Both the position numbers and the translations under genes were made by a program. The notes under the pieces were generated by a model that was not told the DNA's origin, ran no database searches, and was given only the letters and a program-made list of their open reading frames with translations. From Bacteroidales bacterium (GTDB lineage Bacteria; Bacteroidota; Bacteroidia; Bacteroidales; B18-G4): a DNA stretch of 64,000 bases. The stretch is from the NCBI GenBank assembly GCA_018400295.1, contig JAGYMZ010000006.1, positions 20,231-84,230 on the forward strand, given 5' to 3'. Shown in pieces: positions 7,046 through 16,313 of the stretch. The first letter of the stretch is position 1. Every line of letters starts with the position of its first letter.

Positions 7046-9163
7046 TTCCATCTCCATTCCCAGGTTATAGAACGTAAAGGCCCACATGTCCGTATATTCT
7101 TCAATGATCTTGGAAGTGGGCTTGCCTGCCCCATGGCCTGCCTTGGTGTCGATGCGCAGCAGGATGGGGTTGGGGCCATCGTTCCGTTCCTGGAGGGTGG
7201 CCATAAATTTAAAGGTATGCGCCGGCACCACACGGTCGTCGTGATCGGCCGTGAAAGCCAGGGTGGCCGGGTAGCTTACGCCTTCTTCTATGTTATGCAG
7301 CGGTGAATACCCCAGGAGATAACGGAACATGGTGCTGTCGTCCTCACTGGTCCCGTAATCTGTGGCCCAGGCCCAGCCGATGGTGAATTTATGGTACCTC
7401 AGCATATCCATGACCCCTACAAAGGGCAGGGCGACTTTGAAAAGGTCGGGACGCTGGGTCATACACGCCCCTACCAGCAAACCGCCATTGGATCCGCCCA
7501 TGATGGCCAGCTTGTCTGGTGAGGTATAGTTGTTTTCAACCAGATATTCGGCTGCGGAAATAAAATCATCGAAGACATTTTGCTTTTGCAGCTTGGTGCC
7601 GGCCTCATGCCATTCTTCACCATATTCCCCTCCGCCACGGAGGTTCACGGTAACGTAAATCCCTCCGTTTTCAAGGAAGATAAGCCGGTTGATGCTGAAC
7701 GAGGGGGTGATGCTGATGTTAAACCCCCCGTAGCCATAAAGCAGGGCAGGATTGTTCCCGTCCATGGGAAGGCCCTTCTTGTGTACGATGAACATGGGGA
7801 CTTCCGTGCCGTCTTTGCTTTCATAAAAGATCTGGTTCACTTCATATTCCTCGGCATCGAAACTGATCTCCGGCTTGCGGAATATGGAAGCGCGGTTTTC
7901 CTTTACATGATACTGGAAAATGGTCGTTGGATAAATGAAAGAAGTAAACCCGTAAAAAGCGACATCGTCTTCCATCTTGCTGCTGAAACCTGCAAGGGTG
8001 CCCAGGGTGGGCAGCTCAAGGTCGTGCAGGTACTTGCCGTCCAATGTGTAGATACAGACCCTGCTGTTGGCGTCTTTCATGTAATTTGCCACGATCCGGC
8101 CTCCGGCCAGGGAAACCGATTGCAATACTTCTTCTTTTTCAGGTATCAGGGTTTCCCAGTTTTCTTTGCCGGGCTTGTTTGTATTGATGGAAATGACCTT
8201 CTTTTTGGGTGCCTCATCGTTGGTAAGCACCAACAGATGATCCCCGCTGTTGTCTATGACGGAAAAATCATGTTCAAAGTCCTGAACGACCGGGATAAAA
8301 TCACTCCCTTTCTTTTCCAGGTCCTTGAAATACAATGCATTTCCACTGGTGGATTCCGATTCATACAGGATCAAGAACCGTTCGTCTTCGGTGGTTTGCA
8401 CATAATAATTGCGCAAGGGATGCGCATCGTTTTTATACACCAGCCTGTCGTCCGACTGCGGCGTACCTGCCTTGTGGTAATATACCTTATGGTATTCATT
8501 CACATCGCTCAGCGCTTCTCCCTGTTCCGGCTCGTCGTAGCGACTGTAATAAAAGCCATGGTCCTTCCATGATATCCCGGAGAATTTGATCCATTTCAGG
8601 TGGTCTTCCAGGTCCTTGCCGGTTTCAATGTCTTTGATATAAATCTCATTCCAGTCGGATCCCCCGCGGGAGATCTGGTATGCCAGGTATTCCCCGTTGT
8701 GCGATACAGAGGATCCTGTGAGTGCGACGGTGCCGTCTTCAGACAGTTTATTGGGATCCAGCAATACTTCCGGTTCGCCTTCCAGGCCTTCCTGGATATA
8801 CATGACGCTTTGATCCTGGAGCCCGTCGTTTTTGGAAAAGATGTAATGGTTCCCTTCCCTGCGGGGCAGGCCGTATTTGGGGTAATCCCAGATGCTGGTC
8901 AGTCTTTCTTTTATTTGGTCCCGGTATGGGATCTGGCCCAGGTATTCGTTTGTGACCGCATTCTGGGCACGGACCCATGCCATGGTCTCTTCCGAGTCAT
9001 CGTCTTCCAGCCAGCGGTAAGGGTCTTTGACCTCAATGCCATAATATACATTTACCGAATCGGCTTTTTTGGTGACGGGGTATTCGATCTTTTTCGAACC
9101 CTCCTGACATCCGCTTGTGATCATCATGGATACAACAATTGTTAAATAAAAAATCTTTTTCAT
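7043..9163 (-). CDS. Prolyl oligopeptidase family (S9A) serine peptidase, lipoprotein
   Basis: A 706-residue protein with lipobox ITSGC (Cys19), so probably anchored facing the periplasm. The N-terminal half opens with DPYRWLEDD and forms the beta-propeller; the C-terminal hydrolase carries GGSNGG with nucleophile Ser558, a charge-relay Asp in the TADHDDRVVP segment and the His in AGHGAG. These are the features of prolyl oligopeptidase, which cleaves short peptides after proline. Length fits the family. It is a single gene with its own untranslated gap from the MATE gene (99 nt); I saw only an imperfect promoter core (TAATTTTA, 9214-9221). Confidence 0.92.
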   Translation of the reverse strand: MKKIFYLTIVVSMMITSGCQEGSKKIEYPVTKKADSVNVYYGIEVKDPYRWLEDDDSEETMAWVRAQNAVTNEYLGQIPYRDQIKERLTSIWDYPKYGLPRREGNHYIFSKNDGLQDQSVMYIQEGLEGEPEVLLDPNKLSEDGTVALTGSSVSHNGEYLAYQISRGGSDWNEIYIKDIETGKDLEDHLKWIKFSGISWKDHGFYYSRYDEPEQGEALSDVNEYHKVYYHKAGTPQSDDRLVYKNDAHPLRNYYVQTTEDERFLILYESESTSGNALYFKDLEKKGSDFIPVVQDFEHDFSVIDNSGDHLLVLTNDEAPKKKVISINTNKPGKENWETLIPEKEEVLQSVSLAGGRIVANYMKDANSRVCIYTLDGKYLHDLELPTLGTLAGFSSKMEDDVAFYGFTSFIYPTTIFQYHVKENRASIFRKPEISFDAEEYEVNQIFYESKDGTEVPMFIVHKKGLPMDGNNPALLYGYGGFNISITPSFSINRLIFLENGGIYVTVNLRGGGEYGEEWHEAGTKLQKQNVFDDFISAAEYLVENNYTSPDKLAIMGGSNGGLLVGACMTQRPDLFKVALPFVGVMDMLRYHKFTIGWAWATDYGTSEDDSTMFRYLLGYSPLHNIEEGVSYPATLAFTADHDDRVVPAHTFKFMATLQERNDGPNPILLRIDTKAGHGAGKPTSKIIEEYTDMWAFTFYNLGMEME

Positions 9164-9262
9164 GGTTACCGGCGTTTAATAATGGAATTAATGATGTTGA
9201 GTGATTTTGGATGTAAAATTAGCCAATAAATCCAAACGAACACCACATCCGGGTGTTTTTGA

Positions 9263-10603
9263 TTATGTGTCTTGCGTTATCACCGTTTTGGTTTTCCATT
9301 TGCCTGTGAGGTAATAGAGGTAGGATAGGATCATTCCGGATATCCAGGCCAGGGGTATACCCCACCATATGCCCGTTGCTCCGTATTCCAGGGAAAGAAA
9401 ATAACAAACGGGGATGCGGATGATCCACAGGGCAAAGAAGGTAATGATCATAGGGACCAGGGTGTCTCCTGCCCCCCGCATGACCCCGCCTACCACGAAC
9501 ATGGTGGTGAAAATGATGTAGAAAGGGCTGACGATCTTAATGTATTGGGCACCGATGCGGATCACTTCCGCGTCGTTCGTAAACAAGCTCATGATGGGTG
9601 TGGAAAACAGAAGGGTAATGGCCGACATTACAATAGCGATCAGGGATGTCATGCGAAAAGTGGCCCACAGTCCCGATCGCACCCTGTATGGTTTGTTAGC
9701 CCCCAGGTTTTGTCCGACAAAAGTCGCGAGTGCATTGGCAAAATTCATGGCCGGCATGGCTGCGAAGGAATCTATCCGGAACACAACCGCGTATGCGGCA
9801 ACCGTTTCTGTTCCAAAAGGGTTGACGAGCCAGAACATGGCCAGCATGCCGAGGGCGACAAAAGCCTGCTGCAGTCCGACCGGCAGGCCAATGCGTAAGT
9901 TTTTGTAAAAAACCGAACGGATAAAGTAAAGTTTTCTCCAGGACAAATTGATGACGGGGTGTGTCCGGTTCAGGTATATGATGGCGGTCAGAAAAGCACC
10001 TCCCTGGGCGGCCACCGTGGCGGTGGCTGCCCCTGCAATGCCCCATTTAAAAACAACCACGAATAAAAGGTCAAACAGTATGTTCGTGATGGTGGCGATG
10101 ATCATAAAATACAGGGGGGTCCTGGAATCTCCCAATCCCCTCAATATGGCGCTGGTCCCGTTAAACCCGAAAAACAGGAGCAGACCTCCCAGGTAGATCT
10201 TCAAATACAGGCTGGCCTGGGGGATGACCTCCTCCGGCATCCGGATCAGTCTGAAAATATGATCGCTGGCTAGTATCCCGACGATGCTGATGAAAATGGA
10301 GGCAAAGAACAGGAAGATATACAGTGTGTCGATGGCTTTTCGCACATTATCCATGTCTTTTGCGCCAAAGTACTGGGCGATGATGACCGTGGAGCCAATG
10401 GTAATGCCAATGATGAAGGATATCAGGGTGAACAGGATGGGGAAGGATGCGCCCACCGCTGCCAGCGCTTCTTTGCCTATGTAATTCCCAACGATGATGC
10501 TGTCCACAACGTTGTATAGTTGGTGGAAAACATTCCCAAGCACCATGGGGGTGGCGAAACGCAGGATCAGGCGGCTTTCTTTCCCTTTGCTTAAATCTTT
10601 CAT
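9263..10603 (-). CDS. MATE family multidrug/metabolite efflux transporter
   Basis: A 446-residue inner-membrane protein with about 12 hydrophobic segments. MMKDLSKGKESRLILRFATPMVLGN and LYNVVDSIIVGNYIG are the classic N-terminal features of NorM/DinF-type MATE antiporters, which export cationic compounds in exchange for Na+ or H+. The ATG at 10603 is used; an in-frame TTG one codon earlier is unlikely. Upstream lie a well-spaced promoter (10689-10722) and, between promoter and start, a 16-bp perfect palindrome (10642-10657) that could be an operator. The substrate cannot be inferred. Confidence 0.92.
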   Translation of the reverse strand: MKDLSKGKESRLILRFATPMVLGNVFHQLYNVVDSIIVGNYIGKEALAAVGASFPILFTLISFIIGITIGSTVIIAQYFGAKDMDNVRKAIDTLYIFLFFASIFISIVGILASDHIFRLIRMPEEVIPQASLYLKIYLGGLLLFFGFNGTSAILRGLGDSRTPLYFMIIATITNILFDLLFVVVFKWGIAGAATATVAAQGGAFLTAIIYLNRTHPVINLSWRKLYFIRSVFYKNLRIGLPVGLQQAFVALGMLAMFWLVNPFGTETVAAYAVVFRIDSFAAMPAMNFANALATFVGQNLGANKPYRVRSGLWATFRMTSLIAIVMSAITLLFSTPIMSLFTNDAEVIRIGAQYIKIVSPFYIIFTTMFVVGGVMRGAGDTLVPMIITFFALWIIRIPVCYFLSLEYGATGIWWGIPLAWISGMILSYLYYLTGKWKTKTVITQDT

Positions 10604-10641
10604 CAAAACTTCATTTTCTCTGCTGGCGCCATCGGTTGAAC

Positions 10642-10657
10642 CGGTGACCGGTCACCG
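10642..10657. promoter_or_regulatory. 16-bp perfect palindrome in the MATE leader, candidate operator
   Basis: CGGTGACC followed by GGTCACCG, with no spacer. It lies about 27-40 nt downstream of the predicted start of transcription for the MATE gene and 39 nt before its ATG. A repressor bound here would block the transcript; a short RNA hairpin is also possible. No regulator gene is adjacent. Confidence 0.4.
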
Positions 10658-10688
10658 CTTGCTTTTAATGGTCAACTGCAACGGGCAA

Positions 10689-10722
10689 CAAAATTAGCAA
10701 AATAGGGTGTGCATGGATCAAA
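10689..10722 (-). promoter_or_regulatory. Bacteroidota promoter for the MATE gene
   Basis: Minus-strand TAATTTTG (10689-10696) with TTTG at 10719-10722; the spacer is 22 nt, within the 17-23 nt known for this promoter class. It is divergent from the promoter at 10750-10757. Confidence 0.65.
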
Positions 10723-10749
10723 TATTATGGTTATATGATAAAGAACCCC

Positions 10750-10757
10750 TAATTTTG
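10750..10757 (+). promoter_or_regulatory. Bacteroidota -7 promoter element for the M23 peptidase gene
   Basis: TAATTTTG matches TAnnTTTG and lies 45 nt upstream of the ATG at 10803. No clear TTG element was found at the right distance. Confidence 0.5.
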
Positions 10758-10802
10758 TTCATTCAATATGGATGAATAACCAGATGATGTCCCGTTGAGC
10801 CT

Positions 10803-12527
10803 ATGAAGAATGTTGTGATGTTTTTTTGTTTTCTTTTAATCCAGGCGATGGTGGGTGCCCAGGAAAATGAATCTTATCCTGCAGGGGATTTTATATCCCC
10901 TGTGGATATGCCGTTGCGTTTATCAGGAACCTTTGGTGAATTGCGTAACGGTCATTTTCATTCGGGAATGGATATCCGCACCAACGGTTCCAAGGGCTAT
11001 GCGATCCGGGCTGTGGCCGATGGCTATGTCTCCAGGGTCAGGGTGGCGGCCGGAGGTTTTGGAAAAACGGTTTATATTTCACACCCCAATGGATATATGT
11101 CGGTGTATGCGCACCTTGACAGGTTTCGGAGCGATTTGGAAGCGTATGTCCTGGAGGCTCAATATCTCAGGGAAGAATTCGAGGTGAACCTGTTCCCGGA
11201 TAAGGGCCGCTTTCGTGTGGACCAGGGTGATGTCATTGCATTTTCCGGTAACTCCGGATATTCTTTCGGTCCCCACCTGCACTTTGAGATCCGTGAGAAT
11301 GCCACCCAGGAGCCGGTTAATCCGCTGCATTTTGGTTTTGATGTGGAAGATCAGGTGCGGCCCACCATAGAAAGCGTTATGATCTATCCGGATATCGCTG
11401 CCTACCATCCCGGCCCTTTCAATGTGCCGCGTGAAATAAGGATAGCGCGCAAAGGGACCCGTCATTTTCCCGTGCGTGAAGGGATCTTTGATGTACCCAC
11501 CGATTTCTATGTTGGTGTGATGGCCTTCGACCAGCACAACGGATCCTGGACCCGGAACGGCGTCTATTCTATGAAGGTTTACCTGGATACCCTGCTGGTT
11601 TACGAGCACCGGATGGACCGGTTTGCATTCAGCGAAACACGGTATATCAACAGCAGTATTGATTACCGGGAGTTCCTTTTGAACAAAAGAAGGTTTGTCC
11701 GGAGCCGGCTTGATCCCAACAACCGTTTAAATATTTACAGGTCCCTGGATAACGGAGGCGTCATCCATCTGGAAGATACCCTTCCGCATATCCTCCGGTG
11801 TGTGGTTGGGGATATCGCCGGTAATTATTCCCGGGTCGATCTACAGGTCAAAGCTTCTGATGAAGCCGGCATGGCGGCTTTTATCGAGGATGATTCTTCA
11901 TTTGTTTTCCTGTCGTGGAGGGATGCGACAAGGCTCTCACATCAGGGACTGGAGGTTAAAATACCGCCCTATGCATTGTATGATAATGCCTTTATAAAAA
12001 TTGAAACCACTGCCCCGGAACCCGGCCTCCTGTCTATGATCTATGATCTGCATGACAGCACCATACCCGTGCACCGGTACTTCAGCCTGTCCATCAGGCC
12101 GGATTCCGTTCCGCAGGGCAGGGAGGACAAACTGCTGATCGCTGAGATAGGGTCCGGAGGTAAACTTTCGTCTGCCGGAGGGGAATGGGTGAAGGACCGG
12201 GTCGTTTCACGCCTTAGAAAATTCGGCCGCTATGCGATTGCCATGGACACCGTTCCCCCGGAGATCCATCCGGTCAATATTGCAGATGGGACGGTAAAGC
12301 GGGCCCCCGGCCGGTTGTTGATCCGTATTGATGACGATCTCTCCGGTGTGGCGACATACCGCAGCATGCTTAACGGGGATTGGATCTTAACGGAATATGA
12401 CCTTAAAAATAAATTGCTGATATGTGATGTGCAGGGGAAAGCCCGTGCGGGCAGGAACTTTTTTTTGCTTGAGGTCACAGACAATAAAAATAATTCCGCG
12501 GTCATGGAAAAAGTATTGTATTATTAA
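10803..12527 (+). CDS. M23 family metallopeptidase (LytM-type), secreted
   Basis: A 574-residue exported protein (signal peptide 1-19, AMVGAQ). The LytM domain lies at about 32-170 with zinc ligands His53 and Asp57 (HFHSGMD) and the HLH motif at 158-160, plus His104 in VYAHLD. All catalytic residues are present, so it is a candidate peptidoglycan endopeptidase acting in the periplasm. The remaining 400 residues are predicted beta-rich and contain an Ig-like segment (PPEIHPVNIADGT) typical of the long Bacteroidota M23 proteins. Some family members act as regulators of cell-wall enzymes; intact ligands argue for activity. Confidence 0.9.
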   Translation: MKNVVMFFCFLLIQAMVGAQENESYPAGDFISPVDMPLRLSGTFGELRNGHFHSGMDIRTNGSKGYAIRAVADGYVSRVRVAAGGFGKTVYISHPNGYMSVYAHLDRFRSDLEAYVLEAQYLREEFEVNLFPDKGRFRVDQGDVIAFSGNSGYSFGPHLHFEIRENATQEPVNPLHFGFDVEDQVRPTIESVMIYPDIAAYHPGPFNVPREIRIARKGTRHFPVREGIFDVPTDFYVGVMAFDQHNGSWTRNGVYSMKVYLDTLLVYEHRMDRFAFSETRYINSSIDYREFLLNKRRFVRSRLDPNNRLNIYRSLDNGGVIHLEDTLPHILRCVVGDIAGNYSRVDLQVKASDEAGMAAFIEDDSSFVFLSWRDATRLSHQGLEVKIPPYALYDNAFIKIETTAPEPGLLSMIYDLHDSTIPVHRYFSLSIRPDSVPQGREDKLLIAEIGSGGKLSSAGGEWVKDRVVSRLRKFGRYAIAMDTVPPEIHPVNIADGTVKRAPGRLLIRIDDDLSGVATYRSMLNGDWILTEYDLKNKLLICDVQGKARAGRNFFLLEVTDNKNNSAVMEKVLYY

Positions 12528-12586
12528 TTCTTGTACAGTTTTCCTGGCCGCGGGCTGAAAACATGTATGAATAAATTCGTGAAAGA

Positions 12587-13447
12587 ATGAAAAATGCCAT
12601 CCGGAACATACGGCTTGAAAAACTTGTAGAGCGGGAAAAGGAACTGAATTGCCTGTATGATGTTGAAAAGATACTTGGCAACAAACAGGCGTCAACCGAA
12701 AAGGTATTCAAGGAATTGGTGCATGTCATACCTCCAGGCTTTCAGTATTCCACCGTGTGCGAATCCAGGATCACCTTTGAAGACAAGGAATATAAGACCG
12801 AGGATTTTGAAGAGACCGAATGGATGCTGTCCTCGGCAATTGTCGTGGATGAACATGTTGCCGGGAAGATCGATGTTGCATATACCCAGGTGATCCGCCT
12901 ACATAAAGGGGAGGCTTTCCTCCCCGAAGAACAAAGATTGCTGAATACCATCGCCCTGTCGGTTGGCCGGTATGTGTTCAGAAGGAAGCTGAAATCCACG
13001 ATGGATTATCTGAAAAGTACCCGGGAGGATAAAAAAGTCCGGATTGATGAGAAACTGATCCTGACTCCGGAATCCGATGAACATTGGAAATGGAGGCATG
13101 AGATTGCGCAAAAGATCGCCGCATGTGTTCCTGTGGACAAATTTGGGATCAGGGGCCTCTATCTTATCGGAAGCACCAAGAATGCCAGTGCAGGCCCCGG
13201 TTCGGATATTGATCTGATCGCCCATGTAGACGGTACGGATCATCAGAAGGAGAAGCTTTCGCTTTGGATGGAAGGCTGGGGTTTATGCCTCACGGAAATG
13301 AATTTCATGAAATCCGGTTACCGGTGCTCCGGCAGCCTGATAGACCTGCACATCATTACCGACGAGGATATAAAGAACAAGGACAGTTTTGCATCCATGC
13401 TTACGGCCGTTACGGACCGGGCCAGGCCCCTCAGGTTAAATGTGTGA
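12587..13447 (+). CDS. GAF-like sensor domain fused to a nucleotidyltransferase domain
   Basis: A 286-residue soluble protein. Residues about 18-135 (LYDVEKILG, VIPPGFQYSTVCESRI, FLPEEQRLLNTIALSVGRY) resemble the GAF-like input module found before kinase domains in sensor histidine kinases. Residues about 165-265 form a pol-beta-type nucleotidyltransferase: GS at 195-196, DID at 207-209 and a third acidic residue at 253 (LIDLHI). The ligand, substrate and partner are unknown. No kinase or toxin/antitoxin partner is adjacent; the next gene, 108 nt on, is a phosphoesterase. The domain pairing is inferred from motifs by eye and the N-terminal assignment is the less certain half. Confidence 0.72.
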   Translation: MKNAIRNIRLEKLVEREKELNCLYDVEKILGNKQASTEKVFKELVHVIPPGFQYSTVCESRITFEDKEYKTEDFEETEWMLSSAIVVDEHVAGKIDVAYTQVIRLHKGEAFLPEEQRLLNTIALSVGRYVFRRKLKSTMDYLKSTREDKKVRIDEKLILTPESDEHWKWRHEIAQKIAACVPVDKFGIRGLYLIGSTKNASAGPGSDIDLIAHVDGTDHQKEKLSLWMEGWGLCLTEMNFMKSGYRCSGSLIDLHIITDEDIKNKDSFASMLTAVTDRARPLRLNV

Positions 13448-13555
13448 GTTTTTTTGAATGCATGCGGATTGCCCGCGTATACACCTGTGCCTGGTCAATC
13501 GGGAAGGGAAACCAAAAACTTCCTGTATGTATGTTGAATCATTGAATCCGCGCCA

Positions 13556-14404
13556 ATGTTGAAATGTTTTTTTGTCAGCGATCTGCATGGGGTGGTGTCG
13601 CGCTATGAAAAGCTCACAGAAAGGATCATAACGGACCGGCCTGCCATTGTGCTGATGGGGGGCGACCTGCTTCCCCACGGGTTTGGGGTTGGATCGGAAT
13701 TTTCGGATTTTTTCAGTGAATTCTTGTTCCGGAGTTTCATCCGGATGAAGGAGGAAATGCAGGAAGATTATCCTGAAATACTCCTCATTCTCGGCAACGA
13801 TGATCCGAAAGTGAATGAAATCCGTTTTGTTGAGGCCCAGAAATCCGGTTTATGGCGCTATATGCACAAGAAAAAGTATGATACGGATGGTTTTGCTTTT
13901 TATGGGTATGCCCATGTGCCGCCAACACCTTTCCGGCTTAAGGACTGGGAGCGGTATGATGTTTCGAGGTACGTGGATCCCGGGTGCATCCACCCGGCAG
14001 AGGGGTATTTTTCCATGGAGCCTGAAGAAGATATTGAGTTTTCAACCATACAAAAGCACCTTGCAGAAATGACTGGAGGCAGGGACCTGTCCGGGTCGGT
14101 TTTCCTTTTTCATTCCCCTCCGTATGGTACGCATCTCGACCGCGCTGCACTGGACGGCAGGATGATCGATCACGTGCCCCTGGATGTGCATGTGGGCAGT
14201 ATCGCTATCCAGCGATTCATCGAAGAACGACAGCCCTTGATGACCCTGCACGGCCATATTCATGAGGCGTCCAGGATCACAGGGGACTGGCACCAATATA
14301 TCGGGAAAACACTGGCCGTCAATGCTGCCTGGGAAGGCCCGGAATTGAGCCTGATCAGTTTCGACCTGGAGGATCCGGCAACGGTGCAGCGGGAACTGAT
14401 TTAG
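13556..14404 (+). CDS. Calcineurin-like metallophosphoesterase
   Basis: A 282-residue protein containing the full set of di-metal motifs in order: SDLHG (Asp9, His11), GGDLLP, GNDD, a central FHSPPYGTH and a terminal GHIHEA. This is the metallophosphoesterase superfamily; substrates in the family range from nucleotides to proteins and cannot be chosen from sequence. No signal peptide, so cytoplasmic. It follows the sensor-nucleotidyltransferase gene on the same strand after 108 nt and could be co-transcribed. It converges with the crotonase-like gene 41 nt downstream. Confidence 0.88.
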   Translation: MLKCFFVSDLHGVVSRYEKLTERIITDRPAIVLMGGDLLPHGFGVGSEFSDFFSEFLFRSFIRMKEEMQEDYPEILLILGNDDPKVNEIRFVEAQKSGLWRYMHKKKYDTDGFAFYGYAHVPPTPFRLKDWERYDVSRYVDPGCIHPAEGYFSMEPEEDIEFSTIQKHLAEMTGGRDLSGSVFLFHSPPYGTHLDRAALDGRMIDHVPLDVHVGSIAIQRFIEERQPLMTLHGHIHEASRITGDWHQYIGKTLAVNAAWEGPELSLISFDLEDPATVQRELI

Positions 14405-14445
14405 AAAGGATCAAAAAAATGCCCGGTTTGTATGTGGTAATGCCC

Positions 14446-15204
14446 TCATAAATTCAGCAGGGAAGCCTCAAATTGGAAATAATCGTGCAGATCACGCATG
14501 ATAAATGATGTCAGTTGTTTTGTCCTGCGTATGGTGCAGGTGCGGCAATGCAGATACCCGTGTATTTTGTCCAGGCAGCTTTCTTCAAAGTCTGTGTCGG
14601 AAAGCAGTTCATCGACCAGACCCAGTTCCAGGGCATTTTCGGCCGTTATGCTGGCCGTGAGCTGTATTTTCATGGCCCGGGAATGGCCCAGGTAATGTCC
14701 CAGGAAAAATGGCATGGCCCCGGAAGGATGCAGCCCAAATTTGTTGTGGGCCATGATCAAACGGCTGTTTTCAGTTATATACCTGAAATCTGCTGCCAGG
14801 GAGGCCCCGATGAAAGGGGTCACAATATCTCCCCGGATGGCTGAAAAACAGAGCTTTTGATATTCCGCAATGGCTTTTATGATTTTGTTCAATATGTTGA
14901 TCTCGCGAAAACGGATGTTCTTTTGGGTGAAGCCCGGCAGGTTATCTTTATCGCTTTCCGTTTGATGGTCGATGATGTCGTGAATGAACCGGTCGTATTC
15001 ATCCTCTCCCAGACAGCCCGGATCATTGATGATCATCAGCGCCATGATGTTGGGATCGTATTCGGTCTTTTTAATGAATTCCACAAGCAATTCGCTTTCC
15101 TGCAGGTTGGTGACAAGGTCAAATACGTTGTGGCGGATGTTAAGGACCGCGACCGGTTCTTTGGAATATGTTGTAAACGATTCTCTTTCAATAAAATAAT
15201 CCAT
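14446..15204 (-). CDS. Crotonase (enoyl-CoA hydratase/isomerase) superfamily protein, atypical active site
   Basis: A 252-residue protein. The segment VAVLNIRHNVFDLVT, the oxyanion-hole region GDIVTPFIGASLAADFRY and TAENALELGLVDELL place it in the crotonase superfamily. The usual glutamates of enoyl-CoA hydratase are not seen: where a Glu is expected (FGLHPSGAMPFFLG) there is none, so simple hydratase activity is doubtful. The frame is open for another 131 codons upstream, but that part overlaps the divergent Mth938-like gene and does not look like protein sequence, so the ATG at 15204 is chosen. Product and pathway are unknown. Confidence 0.75.
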   Translation of the reverse strand: MDYFIERESFTTYSKEPVAVLNIRHNVFDLVTNLQESELLVEFIKKTEYDPNIMALMIINDPGCLGEDEYDRFIHDIIDHQTESDKDNLPGFTQKNIRFREINILNKIIKAIAEYQKLCFSAIRGDIVTPFIGASLAADFRYITENSRLIMAHNKFGLHPSGAMPFFLGHYLGHSRAMKIQLTASITAENALELGLVDELLSDTDFEESCLDKIHGYLHCRTCTIRRTKQLTSFIMRDLHDYFQFEASLLNL

Positions 15205-15324
15205 TTTTTGGTCTTTGTTTGATTTGTCAAAATACGAATTATTCACTGTATTTCCAATTCTTTCTTTGAATGACCGTTGGGGACATCCCCTGGCCGGTTC
15301 CCATGCTATAAGTATTGTATGTCC

Positions 15325-15355
15325 TTGAATTTGTTCCATAAATGTCGTAACTTTG
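15325..15355 (+). promoter_or_regulatory. Bacteroidota promoter for the Mth938-like gene
   Basis: TTG (15325-15327), 20-nt spacer, TAACTTTG (15348-15355). This is one of the best-spaced matches in the window; the ATG is at 15398. Confidence 0.7.
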
Positions 15356-15397
15356 AGGGTGCAAGCATTTTCAGGAACCTGGGAATTCAATGGCTGT

Positions 15398-15763
15398 ATG
15401 AAACCTACGATTGATGGTATAAGTTTTGGCGCGATCACGATCGCTGGTCGGGAGTATGCGCATGATGTGATCATCTTGCCGGATGGCACAGTGGAGAAAA
15501 GGAACAAGAAACTATCCAGGATGATTTTCGGGGATTCACATAAAGTATCGGAAAAAGAGGCCGCACACATCCATCGTGAGGGAGCAGAACTGATCATTAT
15601 CGGTAACGGCCATTACGGTGAACTTGAGTTGTCCGGAGAGGCGAAAAAGTATTTCTCTGAAATGCGCTGTGATGTGGAAGTATTAAATTCCAGAAAAGCG
15701 GTTGCACGGTATAATCAAACAGAACATTCCGGTGTAATTGCAATGATCCATGTTACCTGCTGA
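15398..15763 (+). CDS. Mth938-like (DUF498/NDUFAF3-like) domain protein
   Basis: A 121-residue protein covering a full Mth938-like fold: FGAITIAGREYAHDVIIL, HKVSEKEAAHI, AELIIIGNGHYGEL and VEVLNSRKAVARYNQ. The human relative NDUFAF3 helps assemble respiratory complex I, but the function of bacterial stand-alone members is unclear. The ATG at 15398 is preferred over one 15 codons upstream because it follows the promoter at 15325-15355 with a reasonable leader and matches the family start. It ends 12 nt from the convergent receiver gene. Confidence 0.82.
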   Translation: MKPTIDGISFGAITIAGREYAHDVIILPDGTVEKRNKKLSRMIFGDSHKVSEKEAAHIHREGAELIIIGNGHYGELELSGEAKKYFSEMRCDVEVLNSRKAVARYNQTEHSGVIAMIHVTC

Positions 15764-15775
15764 AACGCTCAGTGC

Positions 15776-16150
15776 TTACCGCAAAAATTCCCTGATCTTT
15801 TCCAGGATCACTTCTTTTTTGATGGGTTTTGGCAGGTAATCATCGCATCCGGCGTCAATGGCTTTTTCTTCATCACCGACCAGGGCATAGGCAGTTTGCG
15901 CTATGATGGGCAGATCCGGTTTAAATTTTCTGATCTTTTTGGTGGCTTCAAAACCGTTGGATACCGGCATCTTTATGTCCATCAGGATCAGGTTGACATC
16001 ATGGTCTTTTGCCATTTCAACGGCTTCAATGCCATTCCTGGCATGAAGGACCGTAGCGCCTTCGCGGGTAAGGACCTCCTCAAGGTACATGTAGTTGGTC
16101 TGTTCGTCTTCAGCGATTAATATCACTTTATTCTTGAGCACCGAATGCAT
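15776..16150 (-). CDS. Single-domain response regulator receiver (CheY-like)
   Basis: A 124-residue receiver domain with no output domain. The phosphorylation site is Asp58 (LILMDIKMP); Glu14-Asp15, Thr86 and Lys108 complete the active site. Such lone receivers pass phosphate between kinases and phosphotransfer proteins or bind protein targets. No histidine kinase is in the window. The gene has its own well-spaced promoter at 16355-16384 and an unusually long leader of about 200 nt containing a 21-bp inverted repeat (16314-16334). Confidence 0.9.
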   Translation of the reverse strand: MHSVLKNKVILIAEDEQTNYMYLEEVLTREGATVLHARNGIEAVEMAKDHDVNLILMDIKMPVSNGFEATKKIRKFKPDLPIIAQTAYALVGDEEKAIDAGCDDYLPKPIKKEVILEKIREFLR

Positions 16151-16313
16151 GATATTATTTCATTTGGTTATTAATTGGGTTCATCTTTTTATTGCCGGCC
16201 CGTAAGGAAGGGAATGCCTGAATTAAAAATTCTGCCGGGGATAAATCTCACAACAACATCACTGCCCTGCGATGCAAGGGTATATTGTTCGTTTAAACCA
16301 TCAGACCCGTTCC

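Noticed and set aside
7580..8572. Long 330-codon plus-strand open frame inside the prolyl oligopeptidase gene
   Set aside because: It is antisense to a well-supported gene with intact catalytic motifs; the translation is rich in Val/Phe/His with no domain, signal or promoter.
15205..15597. Upstream extension of the crotonase-like frame
   Set aside because: The extra 131 codons overlap the divergent Mth938-like gene and do not resemble protein sequence of the family.
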